A stretch of 64,000 bases of DNA from Deferribacteres bacterium (GTDB taxonomy: Bacteria > Zhuqueibacterota > Zhuqueibacteria > Zhuqueibacterales > Geothermadaptataceae): positions 124,001 through 188,000 of the forward strand of contig JACKDE010000002.1 in the NCBI GenBank assembly GCA_020633675.1, read 5' to 3'. Every line of letters starts with the position of its first letter. The first letter of the stretch is position 1. Of the stretch, positions 1 through 9,771 are shown in pieces. The notes under the pieces are model-generated. The model was given only the letters and a program-made list of their open reading frames with translations, was not told where the DNA came from and did no database searches. Position numbers and translations under genes: made by a program.

Positions 1-766
1 GCTTTAGCCTGGCGATTGCGAAGGATGGATTACTGGCGGCTATCGCAGAGTCGGCTGATGCGTAGAGCGTTCGCACCCGGATTTTATCCAACGCTTTTTG
101 GAGATTTTGGCGCCCGCTTTCATTGTTCGGATCAATCGCAAGGCCCTTGTTGTAGGAATCAACCGCATTATCATAATCTTCGAGATACCAGTATGCAGTG
201 CCCAGATTAAACCAGGCAAGGGCATTATCACGGTCTTTTTTGAGCGATGCACGCAGCGATTCGAGCGATTGGCGGTAAAGACCCTTCTTTAGGTAGGCAA
301 TTCCTAGATTATAATGGAAAATCGGTTTTGAATCGTCCAGCGCGATCGCTTTCGTGAGGACAGTGATGGCTGAATCAGCATTCGTATCTTCGAGATATTG
401 ACTCCCGATCGCATTGTAGGCAGCTGCGACGAGTTGAGGCAGGTTGCTACTGCTGACAATGTTTTTGATGGTTGGCTTTTTCTCGACCTCTTCCGGGTGA
501 TCGAGAATGTACTCAAAATGAACGACTGATGCCTTGAAATTTTCTTGCTCATAATAGGTGGCGCCCAAGGCATAACGCGCCTCTAAAAAATTGGGCGCGC
601 TGGCGAGTACTTCTTGCAAGAGCGCAATTTTTTGAGCTGTTGGAGCAGCGATTGCCTGGTTATATTTTTCGATGATTTCAGTTTGAGCCCGAACAGGCCC
701 CACCGTCATGACGATGAACCAGAAGCAAGCGACCGAGATGGTTGATTGTATCTGTCGTTTTCGCAA
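1..766 (-). CDS. Exported TPR-repeat protein (partial, runs off the left edge)
   Basis: The minus-strand frame is open from a TTG at 766-764 to base 1 and gives 255 residues without a stop, so the C-terminus is missing. The first 28 residues (MRKRQIQ..., then a hydrophobic run ending VRAQ) look like a signal peptide. After it come about four tetratricopeptide repeats, with typical helix pairs such as ALAWFNLGTAYWYLEDYDNA and a following AIDPNN turn. TPR arrays bind other proteins or peptides; the partner is not indicated. The TTG start is chosen because it keeps the whole signal peptide and has a weak purine stretch (AGAAG) upstream; an ATG 19 codons further in would cut the signal peptide. 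It lies 3' of the large secreted gene on the same strand, about 310 bases away, so it may have its own promoter. Confidence 0.8.
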   Translation of the reverse strand, partial: MRKRQIQSTISVACFWFIVMTVGPVRAQTEIIEKYNQAIAAPTAQKIALLQEVLASAPNFLEARYALGATYYEQENFKASVVHFEYILDHPEEVEKKPTIKNIVSSSNLPQLVAAAYNAIGSQYLEDTNADSAITVLTKAIALDDSKPIFHYNLGIAYLKKGLYRQSLESLRASLKKDRDNALAWFNLGTAYWYLEDYDNAVDSYNKGLAIDPNNESGRQNLQKALDKIRVRTLYASADSAIAASNPSFAIARLK

Positions 767-1079
767 TGTCGTCTTCTGTTGATTTCTTCGCAGTGATCGG
801 CCTTTACCCTTCGTTTTGCAGAAATCACGCTTTGCAGGGGCAATTCGCATGTCTGTTTTGCGCGAAACGCTTCAGGCACCTACGTCTGAATTGTGGAGAG
901 AAAGAATGGCCAGAAACTGCAGTTTTCTATGATTTAAACCAATATTTTGTCTTGAATTGCTATTATAATAAAAGAACAGGTAATTGCAAACATAAAAATA
1001 CTTCGACAATACTGGCGAAGCAGGTGTGTGATGCGGCGAAATTGTTGTTCGCGGTACACTGATTTGCAGCGCAATTGGC
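767..1079. other. Intergenic region, no gene seen
   Basis: This 313-base stretch separates the stop of the giant T9SS cargo gene from the start of the TPR gene, both on the minus strand. It is A+T-rich around 940-1010 and could hold the promoter of the TPR gene. The plus-strand reading frame through it has no recognisable protein similarity or ribosome-binding site and is treated as chance. Confidence 0.4.
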
Positions 1080-4000
1080 TTAGTCGATCACCAGCATTTT
1101 GCGTTGAATACGCTGCTGTTGATCGATGACCAGGCTGACAATGTAAAGCCCGGCCGCTACTTGTGAGTTATCTTGCCTTCGTCCATTCCAGGTTATAGCA
1201 TGTTCACCAGCACCGAGACGCGTCGCTACGCTGTTTCGATACATCTCCTGTCCCAAAATGTTGTATACACGCAATTCCACATCACTTTCCCGTGGCAAAC
1301 CGAAACGAAAAACGACATTTCGGCCACCGCTGCGCTTGTATGGATTAGGCCAGATCGGATGCAGCGTCAGGTCCGAAGGCACGAGCTCTTCGGTCTGTGC
1401 ACGCTGCTTCGAATGAAACGTGAGCGTGAACGCGCGTTGATTTTCACCTTCAGAAATGCTGAAGATGCTGTTTTCATCAGGGCGCAATACGCGCTTTGTC
1501 ATTGTGGTCCGATCGAGCAGCACCCAGCTTAAGCTGTCTGGCAACATCTTTGTTTCTGTAAAGTTAAGTTTAAGCTCGCCTGTGCTCAGGTTTTCGACGA
1601 TAAAATCCCATTGCAGCTGCGACTTGTTGTTATTACGAAAATCCGTTGCCAGGCTTTGTTGTTGGGCAGCATTGCCGACGAAATAAAGTCTGGGAGTTTT
1701 TCCAATAGCTGGTGGCTCAGAAAGATCAACTGCATCACGCAGGTCGCTGGCGCTATAGCCGACACCGATGTAATTTTCGGAGTCTTGCAATCCCTGAAAT
1801 GCTGCCTGTACCTGTAGCGCCCAATCCATTTCATCCCACAATGCTGCGACTTTCGGTGCAGCGCTGGCAGAAGTTATTGGCGTGACAGTAATGGTTTGTG
1901 TCGCGCCGCCGGTATTTTCAATAAAATAGCCGCGCCAGCTTTTCAGGATACTTTGCTCCATTGCATAGCCGGTACCGGTGTAATCCCACAAAACCGATTG
2001 CACTCCGGCTGGCAGCGGAATTGACTTCCAATCGGTATCGAATGCATAGGGTGTGGCAATCATATTCCAGCCTGGCTGCAAAGGGATTTGGTAGGCCTGC
2101 GTTGTGGCTACCGAGTGCACGGTGGCTGTTTTCCATGCTTGTGCGTTGCGGGTGATCAGCCAAAATGCGCGCCCGGGCCGCAGTGTTTCGATATTTTCAG
2201 AGGTCAATTCGAGATACCCATTCGGCTCTTGCCAGCGCAAAATGCGCCAACGCGTGTCATCATAGGGGCCAAAATTGCTTTCAAAAAATGCCTGAAGCGA
2301 AAAATCCGGTACGGAATACGGTACGCTGACCATTTGGTACTGATTGGCTTTTGTGGCAAAAGGGGCGCTGATGTTTAGCCCCTGAACAACAACACTGCGC
2401 AACGTTGATAACGAACTGTTGGTTTGCAGAAAGCGCCGGTTGCCTGCGCTGTCACTGGCGATGAGGGTATATTCAAAACCCTGTGGCTGAATTGCACTCG
2501 TGGGCAAGGTCAGCGCATAATTATCGCCCGAAGTCTTGTTTAAAGGCTGGCGCTGGGTAGCCGCCGAGCCGGAAGTGCGGTACAAAATCTCGATTCCCGC
2601 CACGCCGGACTGCGGATCGGTAACGTTGGCCTGGACGGTATAGCTTTGCGATAGTGGAATGGTGTCGGCCGCGGCGTGAATGATCAGTGGCAACGTGGTA
2701 TCCAGAGCGAAATTCGCTGTATCGCTCGCTGCCTGATTGTCGGCGCTGTCTGTAGCGATCACGAACCAGTTGAACATTTTGCTGAGCCGACCATCGATAT
2801 TGAGCGCGAGGGTGGTTTCGAGCTGACCGTTGGCGTTTTCTGTCGGGCTGACTATGCCTTGAAAAATTTGTGGCTCAACGACAAGCGTATAGTTTTTAAT
2901 TCCAGCACCTGCATCGGTGGCTTTTTGCCACACAAAACGCACAGTATCTTCGCGAGACCATACGGACGGGAAAACCGGTAATCCCGGCGTGGGCGGTGTA
3001 CCGTCAACCTTGATGTTGGCAACTGCAATCTTGCTGATATCGGCGTTGCCGGCACCATCTTCAAACCACAAATAAGCCGGAATCACGCCCTCTGCCACGA
3101 TTGAAAAGGAGACACTGTCAGGCTCGCCAGCCTGCTTGTTGACAGCATGTTGAATATCGAAATCTGTTGGATTCTGTGGAGCGGATTGCAATTTGATAAA
3201 AGCATTTTGGATGCCACTCCGGTCTGCCGGTGTTTGCCATTTCAGCGTTACCTGCTTTCCACTCACCCAACCTGTTTGAGTAAAATAAACAGATGACGGC
3301 GCATTTGGTGCGGTCGTATCAGCGCCGGAATGCGATTCGACATGAATAAAAAAGCTCTGCAGAACTTGAACGCCTGCGAGGTCAACCACTTCGAACAGAA
3401 CTTGTCTGGATTCACCATTGTTGGAGGGTGCGGGCGTGCCGCTTAAAATGCGATTGTTTTCGTCCCAGGTCGCCCAATCCGGGCCGAGCAGGTAATTGAC
3501 ACGCAACTCGTCCCCTGCATCGACATCTGCGACTTGCGGTGCATATTGATATAGCGAATCGACGACCGCAAACGTATCCGGCGTGCTGACAAAATAAGGT
3601 GGATCGTTGGTGTTGACAACGCTGAGCGAAAATGCCTGGCGATCCGATGCACCGCTTTGATCCTGAACCTGGAGAGCGATACGCCAATCGCCGACATGAT
3701 CGTTTGTTGGTGTACCACTTAGAAGACCCGTATCCGAGGCAAGATTTAACCAGGAAGGCAGGGTATCTGCGCTAAAAGTGTGGGTGTCACCGACATCGGG
3801 GTCGGAAAATCGAATTTGATAGATATAGGTTTCATCTTCGTTCACCGATACAATCGGCTGGCTGGTGATGGTCGGTGCTGTATTGCCGGATGATAAACTT
3901 ACTGTGATTGCAAATTTTTGCTCGGCAGACTTGCCGCGATTGTCTTCGACGTGTACAGCTACCTCAACAAGGGCGGCAGATGGCGGTGTGCCGGAAATGA

Positions 4001-5585
4001 GACCACTGGTTGCGTCGATTTGAAGCCAGTCCGGCGCCGTTGGCAGCGTGAACGCAAAGGGCACATCGTTGTCGTAATCTTTCACCTCAACCTGATAATT
4101 GTAAGGTTGCCCGGATTCGGCAAGCGTGTCTGGGATTGATGTGATGCGCGGGGCAATATTTTCGAGTGTGCCATCTTCCTGTAGAAACTGGGCGTACAGA
4201 TTGATATTGGCGTTTCGCGCGTCTTCCCATACCAGCATCAGTCGGTTATCGTTGAGCACCAGCGGACTGATTGCAGATTGCGAACGGGAATGTTTTGCAA
4301 CCGGGATACCCGTTTGGTTATTTGCGCTCCAGTCCAAAGCACCATTTCCGGAAATATGTTGTGCGTAAACGTCGAGATCGCCGTCGCGGTTGTCTTCCCA
4401 CGCGCAATAGATGTCGCCATTGCGATCGATGACGATTTTCGGATTGATTTGATCACCGTCACCATCGCCATCTGTGAGCGCCAGTCCGGCATTTGAAAAT
4501 CTTCTGTTGCCGCTACTGTTGATGCGTTGCGCATAAACCTTAAATTTGTTGTCACGGTCATCTTGCCAAACCACATATAAATTTTCGCCACCATTATCGA
4601 TTATAGCGTGGTTGATTTGATCACCATTTTCATCGTTGACGATTTCATCATTATTCCACTGCTTGTCACCTTTCAAATCCAGCTTTTGAGCAAACAAGTC
4701 GATTGAGCCCGGATCACCCTGCTGCCAGACAACAAAAACGTTCGTGTCTCGAGGGTTGCCTTTATTTTCCGCTAAGGTGATTTTCGGCAGGCGCAGACTT
4801 TCTCTGGAATTCGCATCGTTGCTGACATCGATCGGTGCTGAAGAATAGCTGCTGCCATCGTTAATAGCAACAGCGCGCATATACACTTTTGCATCGCGCT
4901 CGTTTCGCCAAACAACAGCGAGCGCGCCCACTACCGAGGCGATGTCGCCGAGTAAAAAATCATTTGTTTGACGCACAAGATCGACACCATCTTTATTCCA
5001 GATCAACTGTCCTTTTTCATTGATGCGCTGCGCAATAATTGCTTGTGGTTGCAAGGAGGGGATGGTCAAAGGGGGGCGGTCTTCCCAAACAATATAGACG
5101 CCTTGCTCATCATCCTTTTTAATGCGGGGCAAGCCCTGGCTGCGGGAAGGTGATCCAAAAGAGAGTGGTTCCGACCATGTCGGGACATCCAGATCAAAGC
5201 GCTGCAGAAAAATGCGATGCAGCCGGTTGTTGGTCGCTTCTTCCCAAGCAAGGTAAAAGCCGCCACCATTGGCAGCGACAACATCGTAGTTCTCTATAGC
5301 CGCTGATGCTTTGATGATTGGGCTGCCACCCGGGACCACCGGGGCGCCTTCTGCAGTGAAGTGCTGCAAATAAATGTTCTGACCGTCATCACGGGTGTCG
5401 ATCCAAAAAGCGAGCGGCGTGCCATCCTCATCTAAAATGGTTCGAGGCTGTGTCTGGCTTGCGGCAATTTGGTCTATGCTAACCAAGGTGTTGTTCTGGC
5501 GCGCAAAGGCATTTGTATTCAGGCTGAAAAGCAAAAGCAGTGCGGCTGAGCAGGTTAATATGCGTCTATTGGCGTTCATTTTCAT
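1080..5585 (-). CDS. Giant secreted multidomain protein with T9SS C-terminal sorting domain
   Basis: A protein of about 1501 residues. The start at 5585 (MKMNANRR...) is preferred over an in-frame ATG nine bases upstream because AAGGG sits nine bases before it but abuts the earlier ATG. A signal peptide ends near NTNAFA. Residues about 40-475 hold a repeated motif of the type W-x-D-x-R-x-G-x-x-D-(I/V)-Y-x-Q, suggesting a beta-propeller-like surface domain. Residues about 475-750 hold three Ig/cadherin-like (He_PIG type) domains with the signature ...W-L...(T/S)G-L-(I/L)-SGTP. Fibronectin-like and other beta-sandwich segments follow. The last ~90 residues (WPNPYKRSG..., VYNILGQEM, WNGRRQDN, AAGLYIVSL) match a type IX sorting / FlgD-like domain. 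It is probably exported and surface-anchored or released by T9SS; the ligand is unknown. It lies 44 bases after the CsgG/FlgO-like gene, probably in one transcript. Confidence 0.9.
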   Translation of the reverse strand: MKMNANRRILTCSAALLLLFSLNTNAFARQNNTLVSIDQIAASQTQPRTILDEDGTPLAFWIDTRDDGQNIYLQHFTAEGAPVVPGGSPIIKASAAIENYDVVAANGGGFYLAWEEATNNRLHRIFLQRFDLDVPTWSEPLSFGSPSRSQGLPRIKKDDEQGVYIVWEDRPPLTIPSLQPQAIIAQRINEKGQLIWNKDGVDLVRQTNDFLLGDIASVVGALAVVWRNERDAKVYMRAVAINDGSSYSSAPIDVSNDANSRESLRLPKITLAENKGNPRDTNVFVVWQQGDPGSIDLFAQKLDLKGDKQWNNDEIVNDENGDQINHAIIDNGGENLYVVWQDDRDNKFKVYAQRINSSGNRRFSNAGLALTDGDGDGDQINPKIVIDRNGDIYCAWEDNRDGDLDVYAQHISGNGALDWSANNQTGIPVAKHSRSQSAISPLVLNDNRLMLVWEDARNANINLYAQFLQEDGTLENIAPRITSIPDTLAESGQPYNYQVEVKDYDNDVPFAFTLPTAPDWLQIDATSGLISGTPPSAALVEVAVHVEDNRGKSAEQKFAITVSLSSGNTAPTITSQPIVSVNEDETYIYQIRFSDPDVGDTHTFSADTLPSWLNLASDTGLLSGTPTNDHVGDWRIALQVQDQSGASDRQAFSLSVVNTNDPPYFVSTPDTFAVVDSLYQYAPQVADVDAGDELRVNYLLGPDWATWDENNRILSGTPAPSNNGESRQVLFEVVDLAGVQVLQSFFIHVESHSGADTTAPNAPSSVYFTQTGWVSGKQVTLKWQTPADRSGIQNAFIKLQSAPQNPTDFDIQHAVNKQAGEPDSVSFSIVAEGVIPAYLWFEDGAGNADISKIAVANIKVDGTPPTPGLPVFPSVWSREDTVRFVWQKATDAGAGIKNYTLVVEPQIFQGIVSPTENANGQLETTLALNIDGRLSKMFNWFVIATDSADNQAASDTANFALDTTLPLIIHAAADTIPLSQSYTVQANVTDPQSGVAGIEILYRTSGSAATQRQPLNKTSGDNYALTLPTSAIQPQGFEYTLIASDSAGNRRFLQTNSSLSTLRSVVVQGLNISAPFATKANQYQMVSVPYSVPDFSLQAFFESNFGPYDDTRWRILRWQEPNGYLELTSENIETLRPGRAFWLITRNAQAWKTATVHSVATTQAYQIPLQPGWNMIATPYAFDTDWKSIPLPAGVQSVLWDYTGTGYAMEQSILKSWRGYFIENTGGATQTITVTPITSASAAPKVAALWDEMDWALQVQAAFQGLQDSENYIGVGYSASDLRDAVDLSEPPAIGKTPRLYFVGNAAQQQSLATDFRNNNKSQLQWDFIVENLSTGELKLNFTETKMLPDSLSWVLLDRTTMTKRVLRPDENSIFSISEGENQRAFTLTFHSKQRAQTEELVPSDLTLHPIWPNPYKRSGGRNVVFRFGLPRESDVELRVYNILGQEMYRNSVATRLGAGEHAITWNGRRQDNSQVAAGLYIVSLVIDQQQRIQRKMLVID

Positions 5586-5629
5586 GGATGACATCCCTTG
5601 TCAAATTTGGCTTCTCCTGAACTGGGCTG

Positions 5630-6433
5630 CTAATTGGATCCGGAGCTCGGCGGGCTTGGTGGATCGTTGAGTTTCGTGAACGTCTCTCCACTATTGTCAC
5701 CCGAGCCGTTTTGGGTAAGAAAATAGACGACACCACCGCTGACGAGCACGGCCCCCAACACATAGCGTTTCCAGGGAGTCCCACGCTTCTTGTAAATCGG
5801 TTGCATGGTGACAGGCTTTTCTTCCGGCTCTGGCTCCCTGTTTTGCGCGGTTGTGTCCACAATTGTTGGGGCGACGGGAAGTTCTAATTTTTTAGGAGGC
5901 GGCAAAAGAGCCGGCTTGTCTTTCTGGCTGGAAAGAATAATTTCTGGCGCATCAAATAGAATTTCTTCAATTTTTTGAAATGGGAATGTGCTTGGATCGC
6001 TAGCCAAGCAGGCACAGGGCTCGATCACGGTTTTGCTGATGGCACCGGTTTCAGCATCGAAAAGTGAGGCTTTCAATTGCCGCCGATTGTTGCTCTCGGC
6101 AATTTTGGTTACCAGGAGGAGATTGACTTGAAAGTCAGAAGCAATATTTTTCAACTCGTCGATATCTGATTCAATTGGAATTGAATAGGACTCGAAGTAA
6201 GTCTGGACATTGTCGGTGCCAAAGTGCTCGAATCTTCCCTGCTTTTTCAGATAATCGTCAAGATTTCGGATGAATATCCAATTATCTGCCTCTGCGAGCA
6301 CGGACCCCTTAACCGGAATGATGGCTATCGCTTTTTTGTTTTGGGCATGCACCACACTCCCTGTGCACAAAACGATCACAGCAAGAGCGGCGAGTTGCCA
6401 AACAAAAGTATGCCAAGCTTTTCTGTTTTTCAT
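5630..6433 (-). CDS. Exported CsgG/FlgO-like protein with C-terminal membrane anchor
   Basis: The start at 6433 (MKNRKAWH...) follows an AAGGA box and gives 267 residues; the open frame continues upstream but that part lacks a signal peptide. Residues 1-31 are a signal peptide ending VVHAQ. Residues about 35-165 (AIAIIPVKGS..., NLLLVTKIAES...) have the alternating pattern of small alpha/beta domains such as CsgG/FlgO/TolB-N, which act in outer-membrane assembly; this assignment is tentative. A proline-rich linker precedes a single hydrophobic segment (YVLGAVLVSGGVVYFLTQ) and a Ser/Gly-rich tail. The gene sits immediately upstream of the giant T9SS cargo gene, so the two are probably co-expressed; a helper role in its display is inference. 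Confidence 0.75.
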   Translation of the reverse strand: MKNRKAWHTFVWQLAALAVIVLCTGSVVHAQNKKAIAIIPVKGSVLAEADNWIFIRNLDDYLKKQGRFEHFGTDNVQTYFESYSIPIESDIDELKNIASDFQVNLLLVTKIAESNNRRQLKASLFDAETGAISKTVIEPCACLASDPSTFPFQKIEEILFDAPEIILSSQKDKPALLPPPKKLELPVAPTIVDTTAQNREPEPEEKPVTMQPIYKKRGTPWKRYVLGAVLVSGGVVYFLTQNGSGDNSGETFTKLNDPPSPPSSGSN

Positions 6434-6858
6434 CAGACCATCCTTGGTTTGCAGGAGCCGACTACCTGTCCTTGCTCCCGGTTTGATTAGATTGACTCGA
6501 AATATATCCGGCTTTTCCCAAAAAGTCAAATCAAAACGTTTCGCGCACCTCGCGCCGTTGGCGATCTCATCGTGTTTTGCCTGGGCAAGCACTGCGCTAT
6601 TTACTTTTATACAAGCCAGCATAATCATTCGCATAAAGTTGAGTTGGCGAGAATTGTCAAAAATGACAATCGAAATTGGAAAATATCGATCAGCAACGTG
6701 CTATCAATGTTGGGTAGGCATCTCTATTATCCATTCAAGTCGCGCTGGAGAAGATGATGTGCCGAAAAAATGATGGAAGTCGGATAGCTTTTTGGAAGAA
6801 AGGGGGGGGAAATGCAAGGCGACCATTTGATCGCCTTGCTGGCAATTTTTGCAGGCAT
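6434..6858. other. Intergenic region with probable promoter, no gene seen
   Basis: About 425 bases between two minus-strand genes. A long A+T-rich stretch at 6590-6720 is a reasonable place for the promoter of the gene starting at 6433. A run of eight G at about 6804 interrupts it. Short open frames here have no support. Confidence 0.35.
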
Positions 6859-8622
6859 CTATTTTGCTTTTGAGACGGTGATACCCCAACTGAGGGGATC
6901 GTGTGGCGGCGTTGCATTCCAATCACTGAACGAGTGTGAGCCATCGCTTTCATAATAGACACGATAGGAACCGGGCCGCAACTGAATACGGTCTTTCTGC
7001 ATGCGGTTTTTCCTGGCGCCGCCAGCGTGGTCGCTCTGACGATAGGTCATCTCCCAAACAACATCACCGGATGCATCCTCTATCCAGCCGTAGTCATACA
7101 TTTCGCCGTCCGAGCCCTCGCCCAGCGCGTAAATCATGATCTCAGTCTCGCGGTTTAAAGTGAAGCGTTGGCTTTTACGCTCATTGTCGCGCATGTAAAC
7201 CATTTTGGCGAGGATGTTCGGATCATTCTCTTCCAGATAATCACTGATCGCACCCGAATCTTTTGCCGGATCAACCGGTGTAATGGTGATGCCCCACTGT
7301 TCGCGATCATAGGGCGCAGCCGTATTCCAGTGCCTGTAAGCATGCGAATCATCTGTGATAAAATAAACGATGTAGCTGCCCTTGTCGAGTTGAATGACCG
7401 TATCGACCAGGCGGTTTTTTTGTCCGCCGCCTGCGTGCTCAGTTTCGTAGTAGTCCATCTGCCACACTTTCTCATGGTTTGTGGCGTCAACGACCCAGCC
7501 ATAATCATACATCTCTCCATCCGAACCTTCACCCACTGCGTAGATGCGTACATCAACAGGCCGGCTGAGAGTAAAACCCTTGTTTTCAAAAGCGGAATTG
7601 CGCATCTGTGTTATCGCGACTATGGCATTTTTGCTGACTTCATTTTGATAATCATAGAGGGAGAATGCTTGTTTTTGATCTGGACTGGCAGCCGAAATGC
7701 TCAGGCCCCAATAAGCTGGATCGTGCGGCGGGGGTGCGTTCCATTCTTGCGGCGAATGTGAGTCGTCTGTGGTGACGACGGCTACATATTTTCCAGCTGG
7801 CAAGGTAATGGTGCGCCGGATCATGCGGTTTTTGCTAGCGCCTCCGGCTGGTTCAGAATTTTTTTGATTAAAAAGCCACACCTTCTCGCGTGTGTCCACA
7901 TTCATGATGAAGCTATAGTCAAAGCTCTCTTGCTCCCGCATTTCGCCGATGGCATAGATATCAAGTGCAGTCGCTTTCTGCAGAGAAAAACCCTGGCGCA
8001 AAAACTGGTCGTTGTGGTTGGTCACAAGCGACAACAATGCTTGTTGGCGCTGGCTTTGGTGCATTTTCTCCAATTCATCCAGGCCGATGATTTTGCCGGA
8101 CCCTCTAATGGTGAAGAAGAATTCTCTGGTCAGGTCGTGGCGAGAATTATAGCTGAATCGATCGCCACGATCAAAAATACGGTCGAGCAGACGACCCACG
8201 AAGCCACGATTCCAGTCATTGGAGGAAAAGCCCCAATCGCCATGGCGCTCGTAGTGTGAATAGGAAGCGTAACAGGCTTCATATGAACCTTTTGGCAACA
8301 GAACCGATTCGGATTTTTGCATCGTCTCGGGGCGGTCGTTGCTGAATTCATCTGGCGCAAATGCCCAAACCACCTCGCGGGTTTGGGCATCGATGATCCA
8401 GCCATAGCCGACAAACAGGCTCTCGTCCCGGCCATCGGATAAGTACAAACCAGCCGCATCGATCTGTATGTCTTGATCCTTGTCGAGTACAAATCCCTGC
8501 ACGTGGAATTCATCCGGATAAATTCGATCAAAGTCAACCAGTTTTTCCTGGCTGAATGCGGAAATTGCTGATAGCAATAGCACGGTCGCTGTGCAGGTCA
8601 TGGCTTGTAAACGAGCGATCAT
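6859..8622 (-). CDS. Exported protein built of four related modules, function unknown
   Basis: The start at 8622 (MIARLQAM...) follows GGAGG at good distance and gives 587 residues; the longer frame back to 8685 would bury the signal peptide, which ends AISAFSQ. The mature protein holds four copies of a module of about 130-140 residues. Each has a central (S/Y)DY(G/S)(W/F)..DA...(V)W block, a GG..KNR block, an LP.G.Y.V.Y block, and ends in a striking (T/S)DDSHS...WN..PP.DP..WGI.I motif; the first copy is the most diverged. I do not recognise the family. The module could be a beta-sandwich binding domain. It follows the ABC ATPase gene by 62 bases on the same strand, so the two probably share a transcript. 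Confidence 0.85.
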   Translation of the reverse strand: MIARLQAMTCTATVLLLSAISAFSQEKLVDFDRIYPDEFHVQGFVLDKDQDIQIDAAGLYLSDGRDESLFVGYGWIIDAQTREVVWAFAPDEFSNDRPETMQKSESVLLPKGSYEACYASYSHYERHGDWGFSSNDWNRGFVGRLLDRIFDRGDRFSYNSRHDLTREFFFTIRGSGKIIGLDELEKMHQSQRQQALLSLVTNHNDQFLRQGFSLQKATALDIYAIGEMREQESFDYSFIMNVDTREKVWLFNQKNSEPAGGASKNRMIRRTITLPAGKYVAVVTTDDSHSPQEWNAPPPHDPAYWGLSISAASPDQKQAFSLYDYQNEVSKNAIVAITQMRNSAFENKGFTLSRPVDVRIYAVGEGSDGEMYDYGWVVDATNHEKVWQMDYYETEHAGGGQKNRLVDTVIQLDKGSYIVYFITDDSHAYRHWNTAAPYDREQWGITITPVDPAKDSGAISDYLEENDPNILAKMVYMRDNERKSQRFTLNRETEIMIYALGEGSDGEMYDYGWIEDASGDVVWEMTYRQSDHAGGARKNRMQKDRIQLRPGSYRVYYESDGSHSFSDWNATPPHDPLSWGITVSKAK

Positions 8623-8684
8623 GATTGTTCCTCCAGTCAATGCAATAAAACAATAGATAATTGTGCCGTCGGCAGCCCGGTACA

Positions 8685-9380
8685 TTAAGCATAAGCGTGC
8701 TGGGACAGCGTGAAATTTTCGGAAACGACCTGACCGTCAAAAAGATGAATGATGCGATGGCTAAATTCAGCGTACGACGGCGAATGGGTGACCATCACGA
8801 TAGTGGTTCCGTGATCGTTGAGCTCGGTCAGCATTTCCATCACTTCGTCCCCATGCTTGGAGTCGAGATTGCCGGTGGGTTCATCGGCGAGAATGATTTT
8901 AGGTTCAGCCACCACAGCACGCGCCACGGCGACACGCTGCTGCTGACCGCCGGAAAGCTGCTGTGGAAAGTGATTGCGACGATGCATGACCTGCAGATCG
9001 TCCAGAACCTGCTCGACTCGCTCCTTGCGCTGGGAGCCCGCGATGCCAAGATAGAGTAGTGGCAACTCGACATTTTCAAAAACCGTCAATTCATCAATCA
9101 GGTTAAAGCTTTGAAAAACAAAGCCGATATTGGCTTTGCGCAATTCAGCGCGCTGGCGCTCGCTGTACCCCGAAACCTCTTCGTCGATGAAATAGTAGCT
9201 GCCGCCGTTCGGTGAATCCAATAGACCTAAAATGTTGAGCAGGGTTGATTTCCCACATCCGGATGGCCCCATAATCGATACAAATTCGCCTTCCTTGATT
9301 TCAAAATTCACCTGGTTGAGGGCGGTTGTCTCGACATCTTCGGTACGATACAATTTTTTAAGATTACTGATTTTAATCAT
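8685..9380 (-). CDS. ABC transporter ATP-binding protein, LolD/MacB type
   Basis: A complete 231-residue ATPase subunit. Walker A is GPSGCGKST near residue 39, the Q-loop is FVFQSF, the signature is LSGGQQQR and Walker B is IILADEPTGNLD, followed by the H-loop MVTHS. GNLD and overall length place it with LolD/MacB/FtsE-type ATPases, which power lipoprotein release or FtsX-type (mechanotransmission) permeases. The start has GGAGG nine bases upstream. No permease gene is adjacent; the next gene downstream encodes the four-module exported protein. An FtsX-type permease without an ATPase lies at 38252-40648 and could in principle be a partner, but nothing in the sequence proves it. Confidence 0.95.
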   Translation of the reverse strand: MIKISNLKKLYRTEDVETTALNQVNFEIKEGEFVSIMGPSGCGKSTLLNILGLLDSPNGGSYYFIDEEVSGYSERQRAELRKANIGFVFQSFNLIDELTVFENVELPLLYLGIAGSQRKERVEQVLDDLQVMHRRNHFPQQLSGGQQQRVAVARAVVAEPKIILADEPTGNLDSKHGDEVMEMLTELNDHGTTIVMVTHSPSYAEFSHRIIHLFDGQVVSENFTLSQHAYA

Positions 9381-9771
9381 GCTGCCTCCACGTTTAAATC
9401 GGGTCTTTGCGTAAAATCGATGAACGGCTTTGGCGTATTTAAACGCTCTCAGCTGATTTTATCTCAATCTGGACATCGTGCAAACAACCGTATTTCATTG
9501 ACGTGTTGTTGAAGCGTGAGGTTACAAATTGTCATTGCGAGCAGCAGGACCGGGTGGCAGCAGAAGTGAGGCGCTGTATAGATAAACTGCTCAAATGACC
9601 ATCTCTACGGCAGGTTGTCGTTGAATGTTGCGAAGCAATATGCTCCGGGCCGATGTACTGGAAAGATTTGCGGAGCAAAAGCGCTCAAGATCAGGCTTTA
9701 AAACTTGTATCGGAGCGGATTGTGCATTAACATTGGACTGATTTCTTTTAAGCACAACGATGGAGTTTTTC
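9381..9771. other. Divergent promoter region
   Basis: About 390 bases between the ABC ATPase gene (minus) and the DUF420 gene (plus), so promoters for both must lie here. Near 9530 there is a GTCATTGCGAGCAGCAGGA stretch and near 9630 a matching TTGCGAAGCAATA, which looks like a decayed copy of a dispersed repeat that begins GTCATT. No gene is supported. Confidence 0.4.
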
